Both the position numbers and the translations under genes were made by a program. A model generated the notes under the pieces. The model was not told the origin of the DNA, ran no database searches, and was given only the letters and a program-made list of their open reading frames with translations. From NCBI RefSeq assembly GCF_014926385.1, contig NZ_CP053291.1, positions 992,001 through 1,056,000 on the forward strand: DNA of 64,000 nt, in the 5' to 3' direction. This document shows positions 17,480 through 26,666 of this stretch, piece by piece. The stretch comes from Trueperella pecoris. Its GTDB lineage: Bacteria; Actinomycetota; Actinomycetes; Actinomycetales; Actinomycetaceae. How positions within the stretch are numbered: the first letter of the stretch is position 1; the number at the start of each line of letters is the position of its first letter.

Positions 17480-18417
17480 GGCCCAGCCTCCTTATATGTG
17501 CGTGCCTGCGAAGAGATCAATTCGGCCACGTGCGCCGGTTCGACTGCCACCACCGATTCCCCCATCCTTATCAGAAGGGTCCGCAGCCACGCCATGGACG
17601 AGACCGTCAGGTGGATCACGAGCAGCCCGTCGGATTCGGTCAACTCGTCAATGGGCAGCGTCTCCGCCACCCAGCGGGCGGCCGGGGTAGCCCGGATCGT
17701 CACTTGCTGCCCGGCGAAGGGGCTCTGTGCGGAAAAGCGGGCGCGAATGTCCTCCTCGAGCGCCTTGGAGAACGTCCGGTCGAGGACCGTCACTTCCGCT
17801 ACACGGTCGAGGCGATACGTCCGCAGCTGGTCGTCCTTGGCCGCGACGAGGAGCGCTCTCGCGCCCGTCGTGATCGTGATCGGTGCCAGCGTCACCACCT
17901 CGTCGAAAACGTGGAGGTCCTCGCCCGCTTTGAGGTAACGCATGCGAATCAGACGGCGAGACTTCATCGCCTCGTTCAGCGCGTCCGATATTCGATCGGA
18001 AAGATTGACGCTCGGAGCGGGCCACAGCGCACTTCCATAGCCCGCCTTCTTGGCGCCGGCCGTCAGGCGCTCACGCAGGCGTGCAAGGTTTACTCGGGTT
18101 TCCGAGTCGACGACGCCGAATAGGTCGTCGATAAGCGCCAAGAGCGTGATGAGTTCCGCCAGTGTCAACGACGGCGAGACCGCCGTCGTATTGGCGATGA
18201 GGCGAACCTCGCCGTCGGCGTCGTCGGGAATCGACACGTCAACGGGCGTGTCAACATAGCCCGCCAGCGGAATCTCCAGCACGAACAGTTCGAGGAGCTC
18301 CTTGCGCATCTGTGCCGGCGTCTTCTCAAATCGCCGGGCGAGCTGGCGCAGGGTCGGGGTGTGGCTATCCAGATGGGACAGGATGGCGATCTTGCGTGAC
18401 AGTGACAGGTCAGCCAT
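17458..18417 (-). CDS. pafC: WYL-domain DNA-damage regulator PafC
   Basis: The 319-residue protein has an N-terminal helix-turn-helix (about residues 1-65, starting MADLSLSRKIAILSHLDSH) and a C-terminal WYL domain with ligand-sensing residues such as YLKAGEDLHVFDEVVTLAP. PafB and PafC together activate most LexA-independent DNA-repair genes in mycobacteria. ATG 18417 is preferred because it begins at the conserved HTH and overlaps the end of pafB by 8 bp; the longer frame upstream lies within pafB. The C-terminus carries a short Cys-containing tail (GPCGSGSC). Confidence 0.9.
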   Translation of the reverse strand: MADLSLSRKIAILSHLDSHTPTLRQLARRFEKTPAQMRKELLELFVLEIPLAGYVDTPVDVSIPDDADGEVRLIANTTAVSPSLTLAELITLLALIDDLFGVVDSETRVNLARLRERLTAGAKKAGYGSALWPAPSVNLSDRISDALNEAMKSRRLIRMRYLKAGEDLHVFDEVVTLAPITITTGARALLVAAKDDQLRTYRLDRVAEVTVLDRTFSKALEEDIRARFSAQSPFAGQQVTIRATPAARWVAETLPIDELTESDGLLVIHLTVSSMAWLRTLLIRMGESVVAVEPAHVAELISSQARTYKEAGPCGSGSC

Positions 18418-19324
18418 GGCCGTCGCCCCCTCCCAGGTGTTCCAGGTGTGCGATCCGGGCGAGGAAATCGGCCTTGAGGTCGCTGGGGCCGACCAGCTCG
18501 GCATCGAGCCCGTAAAACATGAGGTCCTCATAGAGGTGGGCGCGGTCGATGCCCACAAGCGTGAGCTCATATCCGCCCTCGACCTGGCGCACATCGCTCG
18601 CGCGCATCATGAGAGGGAGCTCGCGGCGCGTGCGTACCACGGCGTCGACGGGCGTGAACGTCGTCACCACGGCTTCGTCGAGTTCGTGGGTGATGCGCTC
18701 GTCGAGGGTCGTCACCGGACCCGCGATGCGGTCGAGCTTGTACATTCGCTCCCCCGCAGCACCGCTACCTCCGCGAATCTGGAAGCCACGCAGATAAAAG
18801 GCGTCAAAATGCACCTCGAGGCGGAGCGGGTCGACGACGTATCGCCCCGGTGAGGAGCGCGTCGCGGACTGGTAGCGAAAGGCGATCCGGCGCCCGAGCT
18901 GGATCGCCGGTGCAATCTTTAGGGCCGCGTCCCCGCGCGGGGTGTGGATGCTCAGCCGTGCTTGTGGCTGCGAAGCTTCAGCAGACGACAGGAGTTTTGT
19001 CACGGCCGACTGGGCGGAGACGAACGCCTCCGTCTTGCCCTTCGCACCAAGCAGGCTGCGCAGGATGCTCATTTCAACGTCACCGCCGTCGACGTGGATG
19101 TTTGTAGAATCATCGAGGATATATCGATATTCGTCATCGACCTGGATGTTGTATCCCGACTCCCGCAAGGACAACAGATCGCGTTCGAGATACCGCTGGA
19201 CGTTTCCCGGGGCGATGCCACTGTAAGCAGGTAGGGCCAAGATCTCACGGACGGTAGGACGCGCGTGCCGCAACAGGACCAAAAGTGCAAAGCGGCGCTC
19301 ACTGACCGTGCGCGATTCATTCAT
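18410..19324 (-). CDS. pafB: WYL-domain DNA-damage regulator PafB
   Basis: The 304-residue protein is the first gene of the pafBC operon, with an N-terminal winged HTH beginning SERRFALLVLL and a WYL domain (FYLRGFQ and following) toward the C-terminus. It works as a heteromer with PafC. In mycobacteria a stress-related nucleic acid signal binds the WYL domains and switches on recombination and repair genes. Proteasome genes such as pafA are not seen nearby; regulation by PafBC is independent of the proteasome. It is divergent from the DUF3866 gene, with only 23 bp between the starts. Confidence 0.9.
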   Translation of the reverse strand: MNESRTVSERRFALLVLLRHARPTVREILALPAYSGIAPGNVQRYLERDLLSLRESGYNIQVDDEYRYILDDSTNIHVDGGDVEMSILRSLLGAKGKTEAFVSAQSAVTKLLSSAEASQPQARLSIHTPRGDAALKIAPAIQLGRRIAFRYQSATRSSPGRYVVDPLRLEVHFDAFYLRGFQIRGGSGAAGERMYKLDRIAGPVTTLDERITHELDEAVVTTFTPVDAVVRTRRELPLMMRASDVRQVEGGYELTLVGIDRAHLYEDLMFYGLDAELVGPSDLKADFLARIAHLEHLGGGDGHG

Positions 19325-19347
19325 GACTTCTACCTTAGTGGACTAGA

Positions 19348-20466
19348 GTGTTCATCGTGATGAAGTGGCGAGAAGCGCACATTCTGCGCGAGAGAAACGC
19401 ATGGGCAAATGCCGCCGAGTACGAGGCCGAGCTCGAGGGCCAGATCGTGCGGGCGTTAGCCTATATTCCCCAGGTGGGCAGGCCCGAGCCTGGGGACCGC
19501 GCGCTCGTTACCTCCGCCACGCACGCTCGCGGCCTTGGCACCGGTGGGTACGTCATGATCGTCGCGCTCCCCGATCGCCTACCCGCCGACGATGACGCTA
19601 CAGCCGGCCACATCGTCAAGGCGCGTTATACGCCGCTACAGTACATGGTCATGGGCGTCGACGAGCAAGATTCTCCCTATCATGGCCTTCTTCAAGACGC
19701 CGACTCCATCGACGCAATGCCCGTGATCGGCGCCGACCTGCACTCGGCACTCCCCGCCATCGTCGCCGGGGTGCACGCTGTCAGCCCAGGCGCGACCATC
19801 GCCTACGTCATGTCGGACGGCGGCGCGCTACCGGCATGGTTTTCCCAGACGGCCGCAGCCCTCAAAGACAAAGGACACATCCTTGGCACCATTAGCGCAG
19901 GCCAAGCCTACGGCGGCGATTTGGAGGCAGTCAACGTTCACACGGCTCTCCTCGCCGCTAGGCTCGTTTGGAACGCCGACATCGCGATCGTCACCCAGGG
20001 GCCGGGCAACCTCGGCACGGACACCCGGTGGGGATTTTCCGGCACATCGATCGGAGAAGCCCTGAACGCGGCGCACGTGCTCGGCGGACGCCCGATCGCA
20101 GCGTTGCGCGCCTCCCAAGCTGACGCGCGCCCTCGCCACCTCGGCATCTCCCATCACACGATGACAGTGCTGGAGAAGGTCGTCCACGTACCGTGCACGG
20201 TGGTCACTCCCGAGATCGCCACGGTTGCCGAGGACGTCCGCGCTCAGATGTCAGGCCAGCTGATTGAGCTTGCCCAGCACGAGAACCTAACGCTGGTGGA
20301 CTACCCTACCGCCGCATTGGTCTCCTCGCTTCGTAACCCGCCTGCACCCCTGCGGACCATGGGCCGAACCTTCGACGAAGATCCCCTCTCGTTCCTCGCA
20401 ACCGCAGCAGCCGGTGCATACGCGGGAGGGCTCGTCGACAACGAGCCCTCCCATCCAATTCGCTAA
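19348..20466 (+). CDS. DUF3866 family protein
   Basis: The 372-residue protein matches the DUF3866 family, conserved in Actinobacteria and Firmicutes with no known activity. Conserved features are the N-terminal VKARYTPLQ block, the H-S-A-L-P-A segment, and a glycine-rich TQGPGNLGTDTRWGFSG stretch that may bind a nucleotide or phosphate. No signal peptide or membrane helices are present. GTG 19348 is used; ATG 19360 (MKWREAHIL) is an equally possible start. It is transcribed away from pafB and converges on hisG. Confidence 0.8.
   Translation: MFIVMKWREAHILRERNAWANAAEYEAELEGQIVRALAYIPQVGRPEPGDRALVTSATHARGLGTGGYVMIVALPDRLPADDDATAGHIVKARYTPLQYMVMGVDEQDSPYHGLLQDADSIDAMPVIGADLHSALPAIVAGVHAVSPGATIAYVMSDGGALPAWFSQTAAALKDKGHILGTISAGQAYGGDLEAVNVHTALLAARLVWNADIAIVTQGPGNLGTDTRWGFSGTSIGEALNAAHVLGGRPIAALRASQADARPRHLGISHHTMTVLEKVVHVPCTVVTPEIATVAEDVRAQMSGQLIELAQHENLTLVDYPTAALVSSLRNPPAPLRTMGRTFDEDPLSFLATAAAGAYAGGLVDNEPSHPIR
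20424..20452. terminator. 12-bp hairpin at the 3' end of the DUF3866 gene
   Basis: GGGAGGGCTCGT (20424-20435) pairs perfectly with ACGAGCCCTCCC (20441-20452) around a CGACA loop, just before the convergent junction with hisG. There is no T-run, so it is a stable hairpin that may aid termination rather than a canonical intrinsic terminator. Confidence 0.35.
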
Positions 20467-20473
20467 GACGGTA

Positions 20474-21316
20474 TCAAATACGCGACGTCAAAATCGGTGT
20501 CACGAGGATGCCGCGCGCGCCGACGTCGTGCAAATCATCCATCACTTTGTTCATCTTCTTACGATCAACCATCGCCCGGACCGCAACCCAGTCCTCGTCG
20601 TGCAGCGGTGCGACGGTCGGTGACTGATATCCGGGAGTGAGCCGGACGGCGAGGTCGAGTTTGTCGCGCTCAATGTCGTAGTCCATCAGCACATAATTAC
20701 GTGCGGTGATCACGCCCTCGAGTCGGCCGTCGAGGATCTGAAGATCGTGGCTGATCTCGTCCCCACGCCGAATCAGGATCGCCTCGGACTCGAGCAACGG
20801 ATCGCCGAACACGTTCATACCGGCCGCGCGCAGCGTCGTGCCAGTCTCCACCACATCCGCGATCGCATCGGCCACGCCGAGTCGCACCGAGCTTTCCACG
20901 GCACCGTCGAGGTGGACCACAGTCGCGTCGATGCCGTGCGTGGCCAGATAATTTGTCACAAGCGAGTCGTAGGACGTTGCGATGCGCTTGCCCTGCAGAT
21001 CGGCGATCGTCATGTTCTGCCCGCCCGGCGCGGCAAACCTGAACGTGGCACGGGCAAATCCGAGGCCGCGATGCTCAATGGCGGGCGCCTCAGAGTCGAG
21101 GAGGAGATCACGGCCGGTGATGCCGACGTCAACTGTGCCCGCGCCGACGTACACGGCAACGTCGCGCGGGCGTATGTAGAAGAATTCGACGTCGTTATCG
21201 GCGTCAACTAAGACCAACTCGCGCGACTCGCGGCGCTGACGGTACCCGGCTTCGGCGAGCATGCGCGAGGCGGGGTCGGACAGGGATCCCTTGTTGGGAA
21301 CGGCAATGCGAAGCAT
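20474..21316 (-). CDS. hisG: ATP phosphoribosyltransferase (long form)
   Basis: The 280-residue HisG catalyses the first step of histidine synthesis, joining ATP and PRPP. The catalytic region starts [12 protein letters not shown] and contains [13 protein letters not shown] and the PRPP loop region [16 protein letters not shown]-terminal ACT-like histidine-binding domain follows from about residue 205, making it the feedback-inhibited long form that needs no HisZ. It follows hisE by 7 bp; the hisE-hisG pair is conserved in Actinobacteria. Confidence 0.95.
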   Translation of the reverse strand: MLRIAVPNKGSLSDPASRMLAEAGYRQRRESRELVLVDADNDVEFFYIRPRDVAVYVGAGTVDVGITGRDLLLDSEAPAIEHRGLGFARATFRFAAPGGQNMTIADLQGKRIATSYDSLVTNYLATHGIDATVVHLDGAVESSVRLGVADAIADVVETGTTLRAAGMNVFGDPLLESEAILIRRGDEISHDLQILDGRLEGVITARNYVLMDYDIERDKLDLAVRLTPGYQSPTVAPLHDEDWVAVRAMVDRKKMNKVMDDLHDVGARGILVTPILTSRI

Positions 21317-21323
21317 GATTCTC

Positions 21324-21587
21324 CTAGAGGTAGCGGTAGACGTCGTCGAGCGTGAGCCCGCGGGCGATAAGCATGAGCTGGAGATGGTAGATCAGTTGCG
21401 AGGCTTCCTCGGCCAGCTCATCGTCGGACTGGTATTCGGCCGCGATCCACACCTCGCCAGCCTCTTCCACGATCTTCTTGCCGATGAAATGGACACCCGC
21501 GTCGAGTTCCTTGACCGAGCCCGAGCCTTCGGGGCGCTCGAGGGCTTTGGAGGACAATTCCGCAAATAGTTCTTCACAAGTTTTCAC
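21324..21587 (-). CDS. hisE: Phosphoribosyl-ATP pyrophosphatase
   Basis: The 87-residue protein is a MazG-fold pyrophosphohydrolase with the acidic metal-binding helices [14 protein letters not shown] and [14 protein letters not shown]. It performs the second step of histidine synthesis, turning phosphoribosyl-ATP to phosphoribosyl-AMP. Length and composition match actinobacterial HisE, which is separate from HisI. It precedes hisG by 7 bp and follows ribY by 33 bp, so it may be partly co-transcribed with the riboflavin transporter. Confidence 0.94.
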   Translation of the reverse strand: MKTCEELFAELSSKALERPEGSGSVKELDAGVHFIGKKIVEEAGEVWIAAEYQSDDELAEEASQLIYHLQLMLIARGLTLDDVYRYL

Positions 21588-21620
21588 GAAGCTATCCTAA
21601 GCCCTCGAGCAGGCTCGCCT

Positions 21621-22622
21621 TTACTTCGTCCGCGTTTCAAGAACCGCGCTGGTAAAGGCCTCGCTGGCCGTAACCGGCTTTTCGAGAATCTGGTTCTTCT
21701 CAAGGAAGGCCGCCATCGATTCCCACTTAGCGGCGTCTTGCGCACCGAACGCGCTGCCACCCGTGTAGAGCTTGAGCGTGGCGTCCAAGACCTTGCCGGC
21801 CAGCTCCCGCTTGTCTGCCTCGGCGAGGGCCGGCACGTACTTCTTCACGATGTCGAGCGTTTCCTCGATATTCTCCGATGCATCCTTCGTCGCCTTCTCC
21901 AGGGCGGCGAGCACCTTAGCAAGAGTCGCCTCATCCACCGCGCCCTTCATCGATCCGAGCCCGACGCCGACGAGCGGAAGGTTCCCCCCAACCAACGGTA
22001 TCTCGACGACGTCGATGCCGGCGTGAGCCATCGAGACGGCGTCGTTATTGCTAAATCCGATGATGGCGTCCACCTGGCCCGAGGAAAGCGCGGCGGCCTG
22101 CGTATAGCCGATGTAATCGACCTTGAGGTCGTCGAGCCCGTAAGCTTCCTTCATGGCCAGCAGGCCAAAGTAGTTCTCGCCGTAGGGCCCGGGAAGACCC
22201 ACGGACTTGCCCTTCAGATCCGCCGGCGAGGCAATTCCGGAATCGGCCTTGGCGATGAGCACAACGGGGTAGTTCTGATACATCGTGGCCCAGTTGACCA
22301 CGTCAATGCCCGTCGATCGGGCCTGCATCATCTCGTCTCCGCCGGCGAAGACGATATCCTCTTCGCCCGACTGCAGTGCACCCAACAATGCCTCCTGCAC
22401 ACCGTGGTGACGAATATTGACGCGCACGCCCTCCTGCCCGAAATAGCCCTTCTCCTGTGCCACATAGACCGGCGCGAACTGAACATCAGGGATGTAGGTC
22501 AGGCCAAGCGTGACCTCCGCCTGGGTGCTTGGCGTGGTCGGCGCGGAAGTGGGCTGCGCCGAATTTCCTCCCTGGCAGGCAGCCAGTGCGAGAACCGCCA
22601 CGAGGGCGAGGAGTTTCTTCAT
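21621..22622 (-). CDS. ribY: Riboflavin ABC transporter substrate-binding lipoprotein RibY-like
   Basis: The 333-residue protein begins with a lipoprotein signal and lipobox LALAAC (Cys16). It belongs to the NMT1/THI5-like periplasmic binding family, with the blocks YIPDVQFAPVYVA, EKGYFGQEGV, FAGGDEMMQAR and GLPGPYGENYFGLLA. That family binds thiamine precursors or flavins. The FMN riboswitch upstream of the operon points to riboflavin (RibXY type) rather than thiamine. It starts 3 bp after ribX ends. No ATP-binding subunit is encoded beside it. Confidence 0.85.
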   Translation of the reverse strand: MKKLLALVAVLALAACQGGNSAQPTSAPTTPSTQAEVTLGLTYIPDVQFAPVYVAQEKGYFGQEGVRVNIRHHGVQEALLGALQSGEEDIVFAGGDEMMQARSTGIDVVNWATMYQNYPVVLIAKADSGIASPADLKGKSVGLPGPYGENYFGLLAMKEAYGLDDLKVDYIGYTQAAALSSGQVDAIIGFSNNDAVSMAHAGIDVVEIPLVGGNLPLVGVGLGSMKGAVDEATLAKVLAALEKATKDASENIEETLDIVKKYVPALAEADKRELAGKVLDATLKLYTGGSAFGAQDAAKWESMAAFLEKNQILEKPVTASEAFTSAVLETRTK

Positions 22623-22625
22623 GAT

Positions 22626-23387
22626 TTACCTTTCACTTACGGCCTCAACGGCCCTGTTTTCCATGATGAGGAGGATGACGTAAATGGTGATCGCGCACAG
22701 CGCGAGAATCGAGATAGCGGCAAACATCCCGGCGAGATCGTTGAGAGCCTGGGCTCCGACAAGCAAGATTCCCAGCCCGTCTCGTCCGCCGATGACCATC
22801 TCCCCCACGACGGCGCCCGTAATCGAGAGCGTGAAGCCATTTCTCAGGCCAGCAAGGATGTTGGGTGCAGCCAGCGGTAACTCGATCATCGCCAGCAACC
22901 GAAACGATCCGGCTCCATCGAGCCGGGCCGCACCGATCAGATCAGGATCGATACCCCGCACACCCACCGTCGTGTTAATGATGATGGGGAAAATGACCAT
23001 GATTGTACACAGGGCCACGATCGGCGTCGTTCCATATCCGACCCAGAGCACGAGCATCGGCGCGATAGCGACTGCTGGGATCGCCTGGGAAGCGGCCAAG
23101 TACGGCTGAACTGCGGCCGAAAGCAGGCGCGAATGCGCCAGCGAAAAGCCCAACGGAACACCCAACCCCGCGGCAACGACACAGCCGAGGAGAGCCTCGT
23201 TCAGCGTCTGAAGCGTGGCGGAGAGAAGATAACCGTCCGCAAAGCCGCCCACGAGCCGGTCCCCCACCTTCGACGGCGAAGGTAAGACCCAGCTGCCAAC
23301 AAGGCCGGTCTCAGTTGAGAAAACCCACGCGAGCAAGACAAGTAGGCCCACCGCAAGCGGCACGGCCCATTTCATCATGGCGTTCAT
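22626..23387 (-). CDS. ribX: Riboflavin ABC transporter permease RibX-like
   Basis: The 253-residue permease has about six membrane helices and the BPD-type EAA loop with GAARLDGAGSFRLLAMIELP, which docks an ATPase. ATG 23387 (MNAMMKWAVPL) is the start: the GGGAAGGG ribosome site is adjacent, and a longer open frame upstream runs through the FMN riboswitch and cannot be coding. The homology is to ThiX/SsuC-type permeases. The FMN riboswitch assigns riboflavin or FMN-related uptake. The gene lies between rpe and hisE. Confidence 0.86.
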   Translation of the reverse strand: MNAMMKWAVPLAVGLLVLLAWVFSTETGLVGSWVLPSPSKVGDRLVGGFADGYLLSATLQTLNEALLGCVVAAGLGVPLGFSLAHSRLLSAAVQPYLAASQAIPAVAIAPMLVLWVGYGTTPIVALCTIMVIFPIIINTTVGVRGIDPDLIGAARLDGAGSFRLLAMIELPLAAPNILAGLRNGFTLSITGAVVGEMVIGGRDGLGILLVGAQALNDLAGMFAAISILALCAITIYVILLIMENRAVEAVSER

Positions 23388-23394
23388 ATTCCCT

Positions 23395-23463
23395 TCCCGA
23401 TCATCGCACCGGGACAGGGCAGGCGTAGCAACATGCCACGCGCGAGGGCAACATGCGTTGCCC
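23395..23463 (-). promoter_or_regulatory. Expression platform between the FMN riboswitch and ribX
   Basis: Three competing helices are visible. The 3' side of riboswitch P1 continues into GCAGGCG (minus strand, 23463-23469), which can pair with CGCCTGC (23419-23425). A GGGCAAC/GTTGCCC hairpin occupies 23446-23463. A TCCCG/CGGGA hairpin (23410-23414 with 23395-23399) covers part of the ribX ribosome-binding GGGAAGGG. No T-run follows, so control of translation initiation seems more likely than termination. Confidence 0.45.
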
Positions 23464-23466
23464 GCC

Positions 23467-23583
23467 TGCTCCTCCCATCCGGACTTTAACCGTCGGTCGG
23501 GGAATTTCACCCCATCAACCGGCTCAGAAGAGCCGGGTCGCGGACTATCACCGCCGGTTCAGATTTTCACTGACCCCGGAGCA
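23467..23583 (-). ncRNA. FMN riboswitch (RFN element)
   Basis: The minus strand carries the conserved RFN core: P1 TGCTCC (23578-23583) with GGAGCA (23467-23472), a GGCGGTGATAGTCCGCGACCC segment, a variable hairpin with GGCTC/GAGCC arms, GATGGGGTGAAATTCCCCGA and the 3' signature ACGGTTAAAGTCCGGATGG. These are the diagnostic FMN-binding motifs. It lies directly upstream of ribX and would shut off riboflavin uptake when FMN is abundant. Confidence 0.96.
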
Positions 23584-23598
23584 CTTACGTACGCAACT

Positions 23599-23604
23599 AG
23601 TATA
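23599..23604 (-). promoter_or_regulatory. -10 element of the ribX riboswitch promoter
   Basis: On the minus strand TATACT lies 13-20 bp before the first riboswitch helix, so transcription would begin almost exactly at the aptamer. The matching -35 would lie within the end of rpe (TGGCAA-like, long 19-bp spacer). Confidence 0.55.
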
Positions 23605-23610
23605 ACGCCT

Positions 23611-24267
23611 TTAGTGGGAATGTTTGCCAGCCAGTTCGCGCAGGGCCTCAACCTCGGCGTAAGCGTCCTCGGCCTTGTATACCGCGGATCCGGCCACGAA
23701 CGTATCCGCGCCCGCGTCGGCCGCGATTTCGATCGTCTTGCGGGAGATGCCGCCGTCGACCTGAATCCACACGTCCAAGCCGGACTTGTCAATTGCCTCG
23801 CGCGTGCGCTGCACCTTGGGCATCATGGAGCTGATGAAGGACTGCCCGCCAAATCCGGGCTCGACGGTCATAATGAGAATCATGTCGAATTCATCGAGGA
23901 TATCGAGGTAGGGCTCGATGGGCGTGGCGGGTTTAAGACCAAGTCCCGCGCGGACGCCCATGGCCCGTAGCTCACGAGCGAGCCGCAACGGGGCCGCCGC
24001 CGCTTCAACGTGGAAGGTCACGGACTTGGCGCCGGCCTCCGCGTAGGCGGGAGCCCACCGGTCCGGATCCTCAATCATGAGATGCGTGTCGATCGGAATC
24101 TGGCTTGTTCCCACAATCGCCTCCACGATCGGCACACCCATGGTCAGGTTGGGGACAAAATGGTTATCCATGATGTCCACGTGTGCCCAGTCGGCGTTAC
24201 GAATCTTGTTCAATTCGCCACGCAGATCGGAAAAGTCGCAGTTCAGGATTGATGGGGAGATTCTCAT
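23611..24267 (-). CDS. rpe: Ribulose-phosphate 3-epimerase
   Basis: The 218-residue TIM-barrel enzyme interconverts ribulose 5-phosphate and xylulose 5-phosphate. Visible family motifs are [12 protein letters not shown] at the start, the metal-site segment [34 protein letters not shown] and VDGGI. ATG 24267 gives the canonical MRISPSIL start; the 16 additional upstream codons have no family support. It lies 40 bp downstream of rsmB in the conserved actinobacterial order fmt-rsmB-rpe. Confidence 0.95.
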   Translation of the reverse strand: MRISPSILNCDFSDLRGELNKIRNADWAHVDIMDNHFVPNLTMGVPIVEAIVGTSQIPIDTHLMIEDPDRWAPAYAEAGAKSVTFHVEAAAAPLRLARELRAMGVRAGLGLKPATPIEPYLDILDEFDMILIMTVEPGFGGQSFISSMMPKVQRTREAIDKSGLDVWIQVDGGISRKTIEIAADAGADTFVAGSAVYKAEDAYAEVEALRELAGKHSH

Positions 24268-24307
24268 GTGAGCCAGTCTATCGAAGGTGGACGAGCGAGG
24301 GCGGGCT

Positions 24308-25714
24308 TCAGGCACGCTTGCTCAAGAGCGCAAGGAACATGGAGTCCGATTTGTGCTCGTCGGGCCAGAGCTGCAGGTAGGGCCCGCTGCCGTCGATGGG
24401 GAACTTGGCCTGCGTCGAGGCGATCTGCCTCGCATCGAAAACGACGGCGTCGTCCCGGCCCGCGAGGAACGTCTCCACAACCCCGGTAGTCTCGGGAAGG
24501 TACGGCGAGCACGTCGAATATCCGAGAATGCCGCCCGGGCGGAGGGCCTCCCAGCCCGATTCGAGGAGGGATAGCTGCAGTTTGACGAGGTCGAGCGCGT
24601 CGCCCGCGTCTTTATTCCACCGCGCCTCGGGACGACGCCGAAGCGCACCGATGCCTGTGCAGGGAGCGTCGATGAGAATGCGGTCGAAGCTGAGGGGGTC
24701 TTCCTCGCCGATGTCGCGGCCGTCGCCGAGTCGAAGCTTGACGCGATCGGCCCACGGGCCCACGGAGTCGGCCACGAGATCGAGTCGGTGCTCGTGGAGC
24801 TCGTTGGCGTAAATCGTGACATTGGGGTTGAGTGCGACCAGCGTGGCAGTCTTTCCACCCGGTCCCGAGCACATGTCAAGCCAACGCGCGTCGGGGCCCT
24901 CGAGGGGCGCGGCCGCGAGCGTTCTGGCCACCAGCTGGGAGCCCTCATCCTGGACACCGGCAATCCTGTCCTGGATCGCGAAGATTCGGCCGGGGTCTCC
25001 CCCGTGAAGAACGACAGCGCTGTCCACCAGGTGACCCGGTTCCGAGCTCATCTTTCCGCGGCCGATATCCGATTGGAGCGCGTTGATGGAGATGTCCCGG
25101 GCAACAAGGGCGACGCCGGCGGGCTCGTTATCAGCCTTGAGCACGCTGAGAAGATCGCGGTGAGTGCGCCCGTGGGCCCGCAGTGCCTCCGACAGGGCGC
25201 GCACGATCCACGCCGGATGGGAGAACCAGTCCGCCAGGAAGCCAACCGAATTGACCTTGCCGTGGTCGGCTTTGAGCTGTTCCTGCCACTGCTTCGGGCT
25301 ACGCTCGCTGACGCGCCGAAGAACTGCGTTGACGAAGCCAGAGGCTCCGGTGCCGACCTCGTTACGCGTCAGCATGACCGTCTCGTTAATCGCGGCATGG
25401 GCAGGAGTGCGTAGCTCGAGGAGCTGATGGGTGCCCATACGCAACAACACCTGGACGGCCAGATCAGGCGTGCGATCCATGCAGTGAGCGACAATGGCGT
25501 CCCAACGCCCCTGAAGGCGCAAGGTTCCGTAGCAGAGGTTGGTGGCGTAGGCCGCGTCCTGCTTGTTCAGGCGCGCGGCGCGAATTGCGCGTGGTAACGC
25601 GATGTTGGCGTAGGCGCCCTTGCCCGCCACCTCCATGAGAACGTCGAAGACGACGCGGCGTGCCGGATCGGACTTGGCCCGCCCTGGCCGCCAACCGGTA
25701 TTGCGTTCACTCAT
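24308..25714 (-). CDS. rsmB: 16S rRNA (cytosine-967-C5)-methyltransferase RsmB
   Basis: The 468-residue protein combines an N-terminal NusB-like RNA-binding domain (about residues 18-160) with a C-terminal Rossmann methyltransferase. It has the SAM-binding [10 protein letters not shown] segment, the motif [10 protein letters not shown] and the catalytic Cys in YSTCSP. It methylates C967 of 16S rRNA. The start codon overlaps the fmt stop by 4 bp, indicating coupled translation. Confidence 0.94.
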   Translation of the reverse strand: MSERNTGWRPGRAKSDPARRVVFDVLMEVAGKGAYANIALPRAIRAARLNKQDAAYATNLCYGTLRLQGRWDAIVAHCMDRTPDLAVQVLLRMGTHQLLELRTPAHAAINETVMLTRNEVGTGASGFVNAVLRRVSERSPKQWQEQLKADHGKVNSVGFLADWFSHPAWIVRALSEALRAHGRTHRDLLSVLKADNEPAGVALVARDISINALQSDIGRGKMSSEPGHLVDSAVVLHGGDPGRIFAIQDRIAGVQDEGSQLVARTLAAAPLEGPDARWLDMCSGPGGKTATLVALNPNVTIYANELHEHRLDLVADSVGPWADRVKLRLGDGRDIGEEDPLSFDRILIDAPCTGIGALRRRPEARWNKDAGDALDLVKLQLSLLESGWEALRPGGILGYSTCSPYLPETTGVVETFLAGRDDAVVFDARQIASTQAKFPIDGSGPYLQLWPDEHKSDSMFLALLSKRA

Positions 25715-26634
25715 GCTTTCACCTCGTTATCGAAGGCCATCCCGTCGAGGGCGATCCCCCGCGCCCAATCATCGGCACTCATCCAGGACTTACCTGCCGG
25801 ACCCACGTCGCCGAGCTCGACGGCGGTTGTTCCCGTGCCGACCAGAACGTTCTTACTCACCCGGATGCTACCTGCGGGCAGGATCTCCTCAGTGACGCGG
25901 ACCGGAGCCAGCTTCACGCGCGTGCCGCCCAGCGTCGTCCACGCACCGGGCGCCGGCCACCAGCCACGAGTCTGGGCCGAGATGCGCGATGCGGGAAGCG
26001 ACCAGTCGATGCGGGTGTGGTGAGAAGAAAAGCGAGGTGCCAGCGTGACCTCACCTGTTTGGGCTACGGAGGTAGCCTCACCCGCCTCGAGCGCCGATAG
26101 CACCCGAGCCAGCTGGTTAGCTCCCGATTCCGCGAGGGTGGCGAGCACCTCGCCCGCCGTATCGTCCTCCGTCAGCCGGCGCGCTTCGGCGTCGAAGACC
26201 GGCCCCGTATCGAGACCCTCCTCGATCTGGAAAACCGACGTGCCCGTCTGTGCGTCTTCGTTCGCGATGGCGTACTGCACGGGAGCAGCTCCACGCCACC
26301 TGGGCAGCAGTGAGAAATGCAGGTTAAGCCAGCCATGCCGAGGCACATCGAGGAGCGCCGGTGGGATGAGAAGGCCGTAAGCAACCACCGCCACCGCGTC
26401 GGGCGCCAGCTCGGTAAGCTGCTGGCGAATCTCGCCCTTGCGCAACGAGGCCGGGGTGAGGACCGGTAGCCCGAGTTCTTCGGCATAAGCGTGCACGGCA
26501 GACTTCGTCAGCACGCGTTTGCGCCCAACGGGCGCGGGCGCGCGCGTGAGCACCGCGAGCACCTCGTGGTCCTGATGGAGCCTCTTCAACGATGGAACAG
26601 CGGTATCTGGAGTACCGGCAAAGATAATACGCAC
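25711..26634 (-). CDS. fmt: Methionyl-tRNA formyltransferase
   Basis: The 307-residue enzyme formylates initiator Met-tRNA using 10-formyl-tetrahydrofolate. The N-terminal hydrolase fold starts RIIFAGTPDTAVPSL and holds the SLLPRWRGAAPVQ signature with the catalytic Asn-His region (NLHFSLLP). A C-terminal OB-fold domain recognises tRNA. The start is a GTG 32 bp after priA. Operon order priA-fmt-rsmB is conserved in Actinobacteria. Confidence 0.95.
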   Translation of the reverse strand: MRIIFAGTPDTAVPSLKRLHQDHEVLAVLTRAPAPVGRKRVLTKSAVHAYAEELGLPVLTPASLRKGEIRQQLTELAPDAVAVVAYGLLIPPALLDVPRHGWLNLHFSLLPRWRGAAPVQYAIANEDAQTGTSVFQIEEGLDTGPVFDAEARRLTEDDTAGEVLATLAESGANQLARVLSALEAGEATSVAQTGEVTLAPRFSSHHTRIDWSLPASRISAQTRGWWPAPGAWTTLGGTRVKLAPVRVTEEILPAGSIRVSKNVLVGTGTTAVELGDVGPAGKSWMSADDWARGIALDGMAFDNEVKA

Positions 26635-26666
26635 GCGCTCATCTTACGTGGTAAACCCAAGCGCCG

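Noticed and set aside
21738-22880. Open frame antisense to ribY/ribX
   Set aside because: Overlaps two well-supported genes and has no motif; typical high-GC shadow.
23388-23510. Longer N-terminus for the ribX permease
   Set aside because: The extension is translated from the FMN riboswitch and its platform; the ribosome site GGGAAGGG fixes the start at 23387.
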